Origin: Ochotona curzoniae | Taxonomy: Eukaryota; Chordata; Mammalia; Lagomorpha; Ochotonidae | NCBI RefSeq assembly: GCF_017591425.1 | Contig: NW_024467104.1 | Coordinates: forward strand, 3,905,001-3,969,000 | Length of the DNA stretch: 64,000 nucleotides | Direction of reading: 5' to 3' | Shown here: positions 23,655 through 36,100 of the stretch, one piece after another | Numbering within the stretch: position 1 is the stretch's first letter | How the letters are laid out: each line of letters opens with the position of its first letter | The notes under the pieces: generated by a model | Databases searched by the model: none | What the model was told of the DNA's origin: nothing | Seen by the model: only the letters and a program-made list of their open reading frames with translations | Program-made: the position numbers and the translations under genes

Positions 23655-25356
23655 GTCAGAGCATCCACTGGCAGGCAAGTGATCTATGGCTGGGAACAGA
23701 CCCGGTTGGGGAGCAAAGGGGACAACCCTAGCTGGGCTGAGGTTCCCACCAAGAGGCCCATGGCCTGGAAGGGGGTCTGCGTTCTGATCTGGAAACAGTT
23801 GTAGTCTCCCTTGGCACAAGTGTGGACTGGGATTGGATGCACCGAACCAGGCCAGACCCCAACACCCCCTGGTGTCCTGGAGGACCAGGGCAGATATGCG
23901 ATGGACTAGGCAAGGTCTCAAACCCCTACTGAGCCATGTGTGAGCCATACGTGGGTATGGACAAACCATGGCTGGGCTGGAACATCCAACAGCAAGAACC
24001 AGATTGGGTGGAAGGCCAGTCAGGAAAAGCCACAGTTCCTGCTATGACAGGAGGTGGACTGAGTAGGGTTGGCTCATGGACCCACTGGTAAGCGTGAAAC
24101 CTGGCATTGGGAGAGGTTCTGATGGAGGAGCCTGGGCAACTCCTCTGGCAGGATACAGACCCGGCAGGTAAGCGCAAGAAACATGATAGGAAACAGCCCA
24201 GAAAAGGCCATGGAAAGCTACCCACTGGCATACAATTGGCAGACGTGGGGACAAGACCAGGCTGAATCTATCCACATCATCCACTGGCAAATCCAGGCAC
24301 CAGTGTGGGTCGAGCCAGGTTCGGTCACAACAAAGACTAGTGCACAATATGGAAGGCCGAGGTGAGGTTGTCTGTACCGGAAGGGACCGCAGCACCCAAC
24401 CAGCCTGAGAACAAGAAAGGAAGTGGGCAGAGCCGGCAGGGGGATAAGGACGGGTTCCTTTGCTGGACAGCTATTTCCTCAGGGGAGCATAGGCTGGGAT
24501 GGGGGCAGACCAGACTAGGCAGAGCTACTACACCTGTGCGCCTCATGTGGACTAGATCAGGGAAAAGCCGGGCTGGGCGGATTATTCCTATTGATACAAA
24601 CAAAATTAAAGTGGGCGAGGGTTGTTTGGGCTTAGACGCAGCATCAGCTGAAATCTGGGAGTGGGAGAGGCCTGGGAGGGAAATAGTGGGCTCATCCCTC
24701 TTGGGTTACCACTTCCACAGGAGGACATAAAACTAAGAAAGCGGCTGGGGTGGAATGGGGTGTGGGACAGACTGGATTACTGCTACACTTACTGGCAAAC
24801 CAGGGCAGAGGGTGGGCCTGGTGGGGGTTATTGTGGGTCGCCCCAAGGAGGCTGCAGCTCCCACTGGTTTAGGTGAGGGCCAAGTATGTGCTGGGCAGAA
24901 CCAGGCAGGACTGCAACACCCATTGGTTCCAGTGGAAGTCAGGAGAGATAACAGAACCAACCCAGCAATTGCAACCACCAGCTGATTGGAACGATGGACG
25001 GTGCCAGGCCCTGTACTTGTTAGCACATACAAGAAGTTTCTTTGGAGATCTTCCTAACCTAAATGCTGGACTCAGAACCCTAATGAAGAAAAGAGAGAAG
25101 ACAGAACAGGTCAACCAACCATCTCAGCTATGATGGAATATGTCAATCAGTGGATTTTTCAAAGACCTCATAGTGCTTGGAGTGGCAAGATTGACAGCAA
25201 TTCATAACTGTTGCAATATCAAAACCACTTGAGCAAGAACCTCAGAGCATGCCCTACATCCGGAACCTGGGGAGGGTGGGAAATTGGGTGGGTCTTCTCC
25301 CTTAATACCCCCCTTTAAACATGAAGGTAACAATATGGAAAACAAACAAACAAAAA
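23655..25356 (+). mobile_element. GC-rich poly(A)-tailed retroposon, copy b (sense, 5'-truncated)
   Basis: The only sense copy. It corresponds, inverted, to roughly 52320 down to about 50600 of copy d, so it is 5'-truncated. It ends in an AAAC-repeat/A-rich tail (about 25338-25356). A 19-bp target-site duplication with two mismatches flanks it: AGAATACAAGGAGCTTAGA at 23636-23654 and AGAATACAAGAGGCTTAGA at 25357-25375. Repeated 'CACTGGCA' and 'GACCAGGC' words recur every 100 bases or so. The longest frames, about 122-128 codons on either strand, are proline/glycine-rich and not shared with other copies as proteins. Confidence 0.9.
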
Positions 25357-25375
25357 AGAATACAAGAGGCTTAGA

Positions 25376-25832
25376 TTATAGAAACAGAAGCTTGGTGAGG
25401 ATTATTAGTTTTCACAAACATACAAATACAGCATATTCATAAAAGACAAAGTGGGATGAGTTTGACAAGAAGTCTGTATATTACTACCTCACAATTTTTG
25501 CTTTATGAACTTGAAATTATTCTGAAGTAAAATGTTACAAAACTGAAAACTACAGGAGAAAGAAAACCTTTGATAACACACAAAGGAAAAAAGAACCTAC
25601 ACCCTTATCTCTAACTCACTCCATAAGCATTTTATGAGTTATACCATGTGACTTCTGCCCTGTGGAAATCCAGTAAAAGGTTAAGTATTTACACTGTAAA
25701 ATAGGACTGAATAAGTACAATACTTAAATTTAAAATAAAACTATTAAAATTTTAAAGTAGTTTTTATTAAATAAGTAAAATTAAATAAAACAGATCATTT
25801 CCAAAAAGTGAAATAGTATGCCCCTATTAAGA
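25376..25832. other. Single-copy A/T-rich sequence, no gene seen
   Basis: Very A/T-rich between retroposon copy b and the putative MS4A12 promoter. No exon or repeat recognised. Confidence 0.5.
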
Positions 25833-25965
25833 ATTACATTAGGAGCAGGTATTTGTAGTGATTAAGACAACACTTGGGACATCCACATTGCATACAGACT
25901 GCCTGGTTCAAGTTCCAGCTGTTTCTGAATCCTGTTCCTTCTAAGCAGCACCTCTTGGTCAGCCA
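25833..25965 (+). mobile_element. Old SINE remnant, sense
   Basis: 'AGCAGGTATTTGTAGTGATT' and 'GCCTGGTTCAAGTTCCAGCT' resemble the tRNA-like head and B box of the lagomorph SINE. The body and tail have been lost or decayed. It sits just upstream of the proposed MS4A12 promoter. Confidence 0.5.
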
Positions 25966-25984
25966 TGAAGGGCGTATGTAGTCA

Positions 25985-26107
25985 TTTATGCTGACATTGG
26001 TCAACAATAAAAGGACTTTGGAATTATAAAAAAAGACGAGAGATAAATTGGCTTGGATCAATGAAGTGCAAGATGCTTATAAAATGCAGGTGAACATTTG
26101 AGACAGG
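25985..26107 (+). promoter_or_regulatory. Candidate MS4A12 promoter: TATA box and CDX2-like sites
   Basis: A TATA box TATAAAA lies at 26078-26084. Upstream are TTTATG (25985-25990) and CAATAAAAG (about 26005-26013), both compatible with the CDX2 homeobox motif. Human MS4A12 is known as a colon-specific, CDX2-controlled gene, so this arrangement would fit. That it is the MS4A12 promoter is an inference from position and from the splice donor just downstream. Confidence 0.4.
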
Positions 26108-26159
26108 CAGAGAGCTTGCAACTGCTAAAGAGAAAGCACACCAGTGTCAAGGAAACCAA
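26108..26159 (+). other. Candidate non-coding first exon of MS4A12
   Basis: It starts about 25-30 bases after the TATA box and ends at a consensus splice donor, AA|GTAAGT, with GT at 26160-26161. It contains no ATG. MS4A family genes normally have an untranslated first exon. A donor at this distance from a TATA box with a coding-exon acceptor 3.2 kb downstream fits, but no transcript evidence is available. Confidence 0.4.
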
Positions 26160-27234
26160 GTAAGTCCATGGACACATCTCTTCCTTTGTCTACACTCGCA
26201 TTGATGGGCATAACGGGGGTGGATACAGCTTTCTGTGTTCTGTGCTGTGTTTTAATCACTAGGCTGGAAAGGTGGAAGACAATTCTTTAGGTTGAGATCA
26301 GTAGATGAATAAGGGAAAATGGAATGATGAGGTTAAGGAGACAAGAGATGAATGAAAAAAATCAAGTGCTATAGCATGGGTAAAAAGCAAGGAGAAAATA
26401 TGAAGAACTAGATCTTGAAAAAAAGGTGACATGTGACATAGAAGGTTCAAATGTGTGCCATTCCACCAACATTAATCAACAAACAACAGGCATTCCCTAC
26501 TGCGAACATTCAGTGGCAATGTGGTTGCTATAAGACTACACAGCAGAGAAGGAATATGGTAGCACTTGGTGTTAGAATGATTTTAATTAGGACGCTTCTT
26601 TCTGTCAAAAAAAAAAACTGGAAGAATCAGTTTGCTAGGAGCTTTATTTGTGGAAGGCTGCAGGTGCTAATATGCTAAATCATTAGGTGGAGTCTGTGAA
26701 ATGAGTCTTGTCACTGTTTGCACTTTTTCTGTATCATTCACAGGATGCCTCTCATTTCATTTGGGAAATCAGTTATTTGCCCCCAAGCATTTTAGCTGTT
26801 TGTGTATTTGGCCATGTTGCTATAAGTTAAAGGGCTGGTTTGCTTAAAAACTGAACTTGACTCTATGAAATGGCACATGGGGATAAGCCATCATCTTTAT
26901 GAAGAAAACTATTAATAGTTTTTTCACACAATAAATGGAATTTATGGATGTTGGTCCAAAAATTAAACAGCACACGTAAGTCTTGTTTCTCACACCAAGT
27001 TTCTCAAAGAAACTAAAACCATGCAATTATCAACAGTAAAGGAGGTCATGAGATCACACGCATGTGGACATAGGGCACAATATACAACTTAATGGGATGA
27101 TTTGAAACTGCAGCTACCTGTGCGCTTACTTAATGCTCAGGAAAATTCTTACTCTGGTCACTACACCCTGGTCTGTCTCCTGCCTTCTTATTCATGGCAT
27201 TGATATTTTGAAGGTCAATGGTTTTTATAAACCA
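26160..27234. other. Putative intron or upstream sequence, no feature seen
   Basis: Single-copy sequence. Short open frames only. If the exon at 26108-26159 is real, this is the first part of the 5'UTR intron. Confidence 0.45.
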
Positions 27235-27822
27235 CCATAGGGTTTCATTCTCTCATTTCTTGCATTCTGTTTTCCAATTCTTTCCCTAGATTAGGGAAAA
27301 TTTCCCTTATTATTTCACTGAATACACCTTCAATCCCAGTTTCTCTTTCTGCACCTTCTGGGACTCCAGTAACTCTTCCATTTGGCTGTTAATACTGTCT
27401 TTCAATTCTTGAATACTTTTTTTTTTTTTAGCTTGACCCAGGTCTACTTCCAGCTTTTTGTTTCCTCCTGGTGACAGGAAATTTCTTCCAATTCTGAGAT
27501 TCTTCTCTGCTTCATTCATTTGGTTTTGGAGACTCTCTACTACACTTTTTATTTGCTCTACTATATCCCTACTTTCTGATCTATCAGCTTTCATTTGATT
27601 CATTTCCAGTGTGATATATTCCTAGAATTCCTTGAATGCCTGCATTACATGCTTCTCATTGTTGATAAGAAATTTTATGACAAGTGTTTTGAATTCTGTA
27701 CCCCCCATTTTCTCGATGTCTTCCTCAGTGAACTCTGAGGTTGGCAAAGGGTTTTGCTCCTTTGCAGGGGAGTCTTCAGTGACAATCATTGTGCCTCTGT
27801 CTCTTCTTTTGCTCTTGGTCAT
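27235..27822 (-). pseudogene. L1 ORF1 N-terminal half, antisense, 3'-truncated
   Basis: The minus-strand ATG is at 27822 with the MTKSKRRDRG start, then FTEEDIEKMGGTEFKTL. In another frame (27603-27310) follows a coiled-coil part with DIVEQIKSVVESLQNQMNEA. A T-run at 27419-27429 marks an A-run in the coding strand. ORF2 and the ORF1 C-terminus are missing. It is more diverged than the copies at 3086 and 16631, so it is an independent insertion. Confidence 0.85.
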
Positions 27823-28960
27823 TGTACTTCTGCTTAGCAGATTCTTTTCCTTGGGGCAGGTTTCTAAGCTGTGTCACCCACAGGTCTACAGTTCGATTTT
27901 ACTTATTATGGTTGGTACATGGCTCTTTGTTTGCAGGCACTGTGCCACTCCCTCCAGCCAAGTTCCAGGTCTGGGTTTTTACGTTAGACTTCCACCGTGG
28001 TCTCCATACCCCCAGCTCCTGGCTCAGCCTCTCCACCTCCTCTGATCTCATGATGAGGCTGTCTATACAAACTTTCTCCCACTTCCTGCTTGAGCACTTC
28101 CCAGGGTTAGGGAGACACTAGATGTCCTGAATAGTTAGCTTGCTCGCTGTGCTGATCTTGCTGAAATTGGCTGGCCTTTAGGTCTGAGGGCCACATGGAC
28201 CTTTTTGAGTTGTAAGATTCCAAAGTTCGAATTATTTTCAATGTAGGCCCAGTGCAATACACTAAGCTCAGTGAGTTTTCTCCTAGCTCAGTGCATGCAC
28301 AGCTCACTGTTGTCCTTCCAGTCTCAAAGCCTTTGCCACACTACAAAATAGTGTCTGATGTACCACTCATGGAGTTCTTGATCTGCTGCCCACTAGGTCT
28401 TGAGGCTACCCGGACTTATTGTGGGTTGAACCTGTAGGACGCCATGTCTTTGCAATACACTGAGCCAGAAGAGTTCACCACCAGCTTAGTGTATGCACAG
28501 TCCTGTCCTACACAAGATGACACAGGATTTGGCTCTAGTGAGGGTTTGGACCATGTATTTACCCTGTTCCCCACCACCTCTGTGGGAACTGCTGCTCTCT
28601 CTCTGATGCTGGTCAAATCAAACAAACCAGCAGGATGGACAATTCTTTGTCTGGGTTCACCTCCTGAGCTCCCAGTGACCGTCCCTTCCCATCTGGTTGC
28701 TGGTGGATTTCCAGTCTCTGGTGCAGTTGAGGTCCCCATTTATTGGAATGCTGCCTGGGTTTCTGATCACTGCAATACCACACCACCGTCTCTGCTGCTT
28801 TCCCATATCTGTCAGTCACTAGGTGCCCTTCTGCTGTCTGTCTATCCTCTCCTGTTTCCTAGAATGTGTCTTCTCGGTCACCGTTGGCTAATGATTCTGT
28901 CTGTTTAAATGTGTCCTCACCTTATTCTGCCTTCTTGATTCTCCACTCTTCCATTTCTAA
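27823..28960 (-). mobile_element. L1 5'UTR, antisense, independent copy
   Basis: Upstream sequence of the ORF1 at 27822, alignable with 16632-17520: shared blocks include CTTCCTGCTTGAGCAC/CTGCTTAG, TGATGTACCACT(G/C), GGTCAAATCAAA and CTGGGTTCACCTCC. It ends near 28960, about 430 bases before the MS4A12 coding exon acceptor. Confidence 0.7.
28444..28908 (+). other. Open frame antisense to the L1 5'UTR (154 codons)
   Basis: Same frame and related residues as the frame at 17115-17822: LVKSNKPAGWTILCLGSPPE here against LVKSNGPAGQTVLYLGSPPK there, and SDHCNTTPPSLLLSHICQS against SISHCNTTLLCQLLSCVCQS. The divergence shows it is an independent L1. No domain recognised. Confidence 0.35.
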
Positions 28961-29385
28961 GGACTTCTGAGATTGTATCAAACCCGCCTGATAACCCAGG
29001 ACAATCTTCGTATTTCGTGGGTCAGATGATTAGCAGCTTTAAATTCATCTGCAAATTCAATTTTCCTCCATACTATATTCTAGTGAGCTCGCAGGTGACG
29101 TGATTAACACACAGGCAACATTTGGGGAGGACATTTATCTGCCTGTCCTGGTCCCTTCCTTCTTTCTGCATCTTTCAGATAGTCAGAACTCATGTATGCA
29201 ACAGTATGTATAAGTACACACAGATTTTACAAAACCAAACAAGAAGAACTGAAAAATGCCTATGTCCATTTTCCTTCTCTATCACCTCCTTCAAGTCATA
29301 GAATATATCTAGGATTCCACAATTGAATGACAGTTGCGTGTATATATTTGCCCTTGTGTTTGCTCTCTTGTTCTCTTCTTTTTGC
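28961..29385. other. Sequence upstream of the first MS4A12 coding exon
   Basis: A pyrimidine-rich stretch leads into two possible acceptors. The first is TTTTTGCAG (AG at 29386-29387) and the second is ATACTTAG (AG at 29457-29458), seven bases before the ATG. The first has the better polypyrimidine tract but would add two upstream ATGs. Confidence 0.5.
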
Positions 29386-29464
29386 AGACATTTGACATGA
29401 TGTTCCTTCATTGCTTTTGTGAATAAATGAGTAACTTGAACTGCTTTGTAATACTTAGGGTACG

Positions 29465-29701
29465 ATGATATCATCCAACCGTGGAGCAAGTGAAACCACG
29501 CCCAATCCATACCCACAAAACAGATACACAGTTCCCGGGTCTCCAGGATTGATAAACCCCCAAGATCCGGGAGGCCAAGTTCCATTCATCACAACTCCAG
29601 GAATCGTGGTTGCAAATCAGCAGGGTCAAGGAAACACACAAGCGATAAACCCAGCAGCACAAGGAACAAAAAAGTTTAAAGAAGAAGCAAAAGCACTAGG
29701 G
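29465..29701 (+). CDS. MS4A12: MS4A12 coding exon 1 (residues 1-79)
   Basis: The ATG at 29465 has A at -3. The exon ends GCACTAGGG with donor GTAAGA (GT at 29702-29703). The conserved EEAKALG at its end abuts the first membrane segment in the next exon. If the distal acceptor at 29387 is used, two upstream frames appear, 29397-29426 and 29427-29468. The second overlaps the true start as ATGA, so the proximal acceptor at 29458 is more plausible. Confidence 0.93.
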
Positions 29702-32700
29702 GTAAGATATTTCTTTGTGGAATTTTAATCTTGCATTTCATAGTTTCCTTGTACCTATAAAGTAACAGGTGGCAAGAATATCCACTTTTTAATATCCCTT
29801 ATTAAAAACCTCTGAACATTTTTCTGCTCAGTTCATCATTTCTTCCAAGGAGATGCAACTAGTCTGTTTTGCTAAGTTCATTTATTTTAGATTCATGCAA
29901 GAATGCACCAGGTGGTGATGCAGCAGGAGCATTAGTAATAATGAGGTGATAGAAGAAGCATCACCACTTCTAGCTCTTTCTTAAAGATTTATTTATTTTA
30001 CTTGAATGTCAGAATTAGAGACAGGAAGAGACAGAGAGAAAGAGAGCTCTTTCACCCATTATTTCACTCCCCAAGTTACTGCAACAAACAAGGCTCGGCT
30101 GGTCTAAAACTGGGAGCCTGGAGCCACCTCCTGGTCTGTACGTGCATGACCTTTATGCCTTGAGCCATCCTCCACTGCTTTCCGGGTCATAATTTGGGAA
30201 CTAGAACAGAAGTGTAGGGGCCAGACTCAAACAAGTGCCCAAGTGGGATGCCAGCTTGCAGGGCAGGGATTATTGTGTTATATCACAATATTACCGGAGC
30301 TGCCCTGGAAAAAAGCTGGAAGTCAGAGGCTTCTTCTTGGTGCCCACATGCATGTGGGGCAGGACCATTAGCAGGAAGTTGGATCAGAAGTGTTACACTT
30401 GGGGCTCAATCAGGTGCCCATGTGGGGATGACAACACCACAGGGGAAGACCAGCATACTAAGCCATTGTGCTGCCTGCAATTTGCTTTATAAACACTCCA
30501 GTTGACAAAAAGTCCAGGGGTCACAGTTGTGAACAGGTGGAGCATCACTGCTATTCTACTCAGAGCTTTAAGCTTTTCTGTGATTTAAACTGCACAACAA
30601 GGCACAAGGGCATTTCATATTTTGTAAAAAAAAAAAAAAAAATTTAAAACTCTATTCCAAAAAATTATTCAGATCTGCATACAAAAAGATTTCAAAATAT
30701 TCACACAAAATAAATATTGTGAAAAAAAATATTAAAACTACACATGGATTTCAATATTTTTGGTACACCACAATAAGGTTTAATTCTGCTTTTGCACAAA
30801 TCCTTTTTGAAGTACCCTCAGATGTGTCCTTCTTTTATGTTTGTCCTATTTTGAATAATAATTGATACAGCCAGGGATATATCAGAGAAAGTCCAGAATT
30901 AATGACAGCAAGGATCAGGTTGAGATTTTGGAAGCTAAATCACCAAATTTCTATATTAGAGAAGAGCTTGTAAAAACATGCAAATTATTTTTTAAATATT
31001 TATTTTTATTGCAAAGTCAGATATAAAGAGAGGAGGAGAGATAGAGAGGAAGATCTTCTGTCCAATGATTCACTCCACAAGTGACTACAATGGCCATTGC
31101 AACGCCAATCCAAAACCAGGAGCCAGGAACCTCCTCCAGGTCTCCCACAACAGAGAAGGATTCCAAGCTTTGGGCCATCCTTGACTGCTTTCCCAGGCCA
31201 CAAGCAGAGAGCTGGATGGGAGGTGGCTGCTGAAATTAGAACTGGTGCCCTCATGGAATCCCATGTGTAAAAGGTGAGCACTTTAGCCACCAGGCCACCT
31301 CATGGGGCCAACACACAAATTCTAATGCAAGACCTCTTCAAAGGAACTGTATTATTATTATTAGCTAACAGAGAATTATTACACCTCTAATGTAAAACCG
31401 AGATGTGTGCTTGTGGATATACAAGAATAATTTTTCAGAGACAAAGGTTCAAGATTTTTCTCTCTCAAACAATGACAATTTTCAACAACAAAATACTACC
31501 ACCCAGCATTACTGCAGAGGATTTTTCAAATTCTAATTCAATTTAGTTTAAATGTGGTCATTATTTGTTGAGTAAATAAATAAACACTTTCTGAAGTCCT
31601 CCTAGGAAGATAAGGAATAAGCTTGGGAAGAAGGAAGTATAAATTCATAACTGAATTTTGAACCAAGTTTGCAAATGCTATATATTGCTTAGAAATGCAG
31701 ACCTAATTGAGGCCAGCAGCTTCAAGGCTCTACAGGCTAAGCCTCCACTTACAAGCACTAGCATCCTACATGGGTACCACTTTTGTTCTGGCTGCTCCAC
31801 TTCCAATCCAGCATCCCACCTATGGCCTGGGAGAGCAGCAGAGGATGCCCCAAGTCCTTGGCACCCTTGCACTCATGTGAGAAGCTCAAAAAAAACTACT
31901 GGCTCCTGCCTTCAGATCAGCTCACCCATAGACATTGCGACCATTAGGGGAGTGCACCTGTGGATGGAAGAGCTTTTTCTCTTCATATAAATTGGCCTTT
32001 CAAATAAAAATAAATAAATCTTTTTTAAAAGAAAATTTCAAATGATCAAGGCTGAATAAAGTTAAATAGAAGGCACAAAAAGTAAAAGTAATCGCTACCT
32101 ATCATTGGGAATGTAGTTTTTGTTTCAAAAAAGAAAAAAGAAGTAATGATGGCATACAAGCAAGTTAAAACAAACACACTACAATAGGAGTGAGTAAAGG
32201 GTCAAGTTTTATTTCCATAATATGCAACCAGAATTCAGGAAAAGAGAGGAAACAAAAAGAAGAAAGGAGTAGAGCCAAGCCGAGCCTGAGTACCAAATAG
32301 TTGAGATGGGAACCCCTCCCAGATCTCCCTGAGCGATCACGCAGCCTTAGACACGTCATTTGTGTTATTTTCTTGTGTCTCCACCTGTTGTTGGAAAGAT
32401 TACACTCAACAATAAATGTAAAGTGTTTAGAACATTAGCATCCACCAAATCATTTTATCTTCACTGTTTCCTTTACGTTTCTCTGGGATTACTCAGGCCA
32501 AGAGTCAATCCATTTTGAGATGATGGTCACTGAAATCATAATAAAAGGACTTTGTTTATAAGAGTTTTCTATAGATTATCAGCGGACATTCATGCATACT
32601 TAAGAAGTTGGTTTTCTGAAGAATTCTGATGGAACTTCCCCAAGAAAACTCCCTTGAATTATTTCATTTAGGGTCTTTCACGAAGCCCTTGTCCTTCGGT

Positions 32701-33071
32701 TGTATAGCATACAGTAAAATCCTCATGGCTCACACCCTGCTTTAATGTCCATGGTTACAAGTAAGGAAAGCAGGAACAACAGCCACAGTAATGTTTTATG
32801 GGCCTGAAATTGAAAAAGCAATTTTTTTAAAATTCCTGTTTTCTTTTTCCAGGCAATGCAGATCCTGATTGGAATTATACATATTGGCTTTGGAATTATC
32901 CTAGGATTGCTGAGCTACTCAGAGACATACCAGCGGGGTTATGTCTCTGTTACCTTCATTAGTTTTTATCCATTCTGGGGTGGACTCTGTGTAGGTATAC
33001 CTGTAAAAGCCATTCTCCTCAGTTTACACCGTCTTGCTGTCTCCAGTGTATCCAGCCCTATTTCTTTCTTT

Positions 33072-33163
<92 letters not shown>

Positions 33164-36100
33164 TCGTTTATTAATTGCATTGCATTATGTGACACAGCTT
33201 TATAGGTACTGGGATTCCCTCTACCCCTCCCCAAACCTTCCCGCCTATGGTGAATTCCTCCACCTTGTTCCTCCAGTTCAAGTTCACTTGAGACTTTTTC
33301 ATTACAAGCATATACCAAGAATAGAGTCCAGCTTGTTACTGTCCAGATAAGTTCAACAGCTTCTTGGGGAGACCATCTCTGTCTGAAGGTAGAACCGGCA
33401 GAGTATCATCCCAATCAATTAAAAGCCCCAAAATAACATCAGCCACAATTTATAATGCTATGGAATTGGTTATCATAGTATTGAGTAACCAAAATGTTAA
33501 AAAGAAGGAAGAATGAAAGAAAAGAAAGAAAATGCAAGTTCTTAACTACATCCTGTGACTTCTTCATTGACATTTCAATTTTAGTTTACATACAACTGGG
33601 TTCTAACACCTTAAAAAGGTTATAGATCACTATTCAGCTGTCTTGTGTCTGTTTTCATTAAAGTATTTGGGATTTTAGAGTATTGTAGCATAATTTTGCT
33701 GAACCTGGCTTTTTTATTCAGGTAGTCTAGTCTGGCTTATAACTCTAACAAAACATATGTCAACAGTTTAGGTGCAGAACAGTTTTAGGAGGGGTGTGCA
33801 GAGAAATCTTCAGTACCATAGTGAGGAGTAGCTAATCTTTGTGTCCCACCTAGTAAGTAAATCCACACTGACCATTTCCTGTCTGATTCTAAGCTTTCCT
33901 TGTTGTCTTCTGTCTATCTTTTCTAGATTTTTTGTTTCTTTGTTTTGAGGGGATCTAGAGCAATCCTGATGGTCGTTGCTGGAGAGGGTAGGGACACAAA
34001 GTTGGAACCAAGCAAGGACCAGAGTAAGCTCCCTTTCCTAGTCCCAAAGGAACTTTACTGTTCTTCTGTTTCTGCATACCACTCAGGGCTCCCGGCTGTA
34101 GTTCCGATGACCTTGGATTCTACAAGGAAGGTTTTGGACTTCTTCCATCCCATGTGGTAGATTCAGATTGGTGTAGGTGACCTCAGAGTTCTCGCCCTTT
34201 GAGGCACTCCAATTCCTCGTGGTCTCCTTGGCAGTTAGGGTGTAGTCCTTGGTGCCCATACAGATAGTCCTTGGTCAGGATCTAGGAGTCTCCAGGGTTG
34301 GGATGCAAGCCTCCTCCTGTCCACATCCTTCACTCTGGGATCCCCCTTGCTCTGTGCATATGACCTCTTATGAAGAAGTTGTCAGGATCTCTCTTGATTC
34401 CCCCATATGCCTTTGTGGTTTTACCTTTGCTAATGCTGATTCAAGTCCGTTGTCCCTGAGTTACCAGTTATGATCCTGACAGGACGTACTTCACGTCTTC
34501 CTCACACATTCTAGGGAGATAGAAGACTTCTCTGCTCTCCTGCCCCATTATAAAATAACATAGACTATTAAAAGTATATTGTTTTTTTAAAAGATTTGTT
34601 TTTATTATTATTTTTTTATTGGAAAGGCAATACAGAGAGGAGAGACAGAGAGGAAGATCTTCCATCCGATGATTCACTCCCCAAGTGAGCACAACGGGCC
34701 AATACTATGCCGATCCGAAGCCAGGAGCCTCTTCCAGGTCTCCCACGTGGGTGCAGGGTCCCAAAGCTTTGGGTTGCCCTTGACTGCTTTCCCGGGCCAC
34801 AGGCAGGGAGCTGGAAGGGAATTGGGGCTGCCGGGATAGAACCGGCGCCCATATGGGATCCCGGGCGTGCAAGGTGAGGACCTTAACCACTGCGCCACCG
34901 CACCGGGCCTGGGTTTTATTTTAGATTTACTTTATTTTTATTGGAAAGGCAGATATACAGAGAGGAGAGACAGAGAGGAAGATCTTCCGTCCGATGATTC
35001 ACTCCCCAAATGAGCGCAATGGCCAGTGCTATGCCAATCCGAAGCCAGGAGCCTCTTCCAAGTGTCCCACGTGGGTGCAGGGTACCAAAGCTTTGGGCTG
35101 TCCTCGACTGCTTTCCTGGGCCACAGGCAGAGAGCCAGATGGAAAGCAGGCTGCCGGGATTAGAACCAGTGCCCATATGGGATCCCGGGCGTGCAAGGCA
35201 AGGACCTTATCCAGTGTGCCATCGCCCCGGGCCCAAAGCATATTAGGTTTTACAGTTCTTTGATGTAGATATTAAGCAGTCTGATTCACATTGATTGTTG
35301 GATCATTGGTTACTTCACAATCTCTTATTGCATGCGAGACAGGCAGCCCCATTTCTTGACAAGTCCTGCATTGAGGACTACAAAGTTTCAAGAAAAAACA
35401 ACTTCAAATGGGCATATGAAGAAACAAATTTTACTCTCCATTCTTAACTTGAAGGCCAACCTCACATGGGTAATAGCAAGCCAACCATCTGTATAGACAG
35501 AACTCATTGCAGTGTATGCTTTCTTCATTTTGATGATTCCTGAGCTTACAGGAAAGGCTGCTCCATCTTAAAAGTTCACTATGGTCTAGCAATAGGCAAG
35601 CCAAAGTTCTATTTCTTCATTAGGTTTTGGACAGAAATGTGAGTATTGAATATGAAGTGGGTAAAGGAGGTGAGTGTGTCATGACCAGAAACATGTAGGG
35701 ACAGGCATGTGGCCTAGAAGCTAAGATGTCATTTTAAGAGGACTGCATCCCATATTGGAGTACCCTGGGTTCAGTTCCTGGCATCATTCTTGATTCATGC
35801 TGCCTGATAAGCAGCTAAGTGATGACTTAAGCAGTTCATTTCTTGTCACCTGTGTGAGAGACCTGGACTGGGTTCCCAGATCCTGACCCAGGAATAACTA
35901 CTGTAGATATTTCAGAAACAAATCACTGAATGAGAGAGAGATCTCGCTCTGCCTCTCAAATTAGTATTTAGAAATTTTTTCAACTTAAGCAATCAGTAAT
36001 GAAAACAGGGCCCCTGCACCCAACTAGGAGACACAAAGAAAGTTCCTGGCCCTTGGCTTCAGACCTGCCCAGCTCTGGCGTTTGTGGCCATTTGGAGAAT

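Larger units (their letters stand above)
29702..32852 (+). other. MS4A12 intron after coding exon 1
   Basis: A 3.15-kb intron with SINEs at about 29982-30490, 30986-31307 and 31706-32030. The remainder is A/T-rich unique sequence. The acceptor is TTTTTCCAG at 32852. Confidence 0.85.

Noticed and set aside
23583..25133. Proline/glycine-rich frames of 80-128 codons in the GC-rich retroposon
   Set aside because: They occur on both strands, differ between copies and are not preserved as proteins; high GC content alone gives long stop-free runs.
33058..33350. Long frames of 164 and 86 codons spanning the TTTC run, on both strands
   Set aside because: They are low-complexity translations of a tetranucleotide repeat; only the first part (from 32853) is real, as MS4A12 exon 2, which ends at the 32990 donor.
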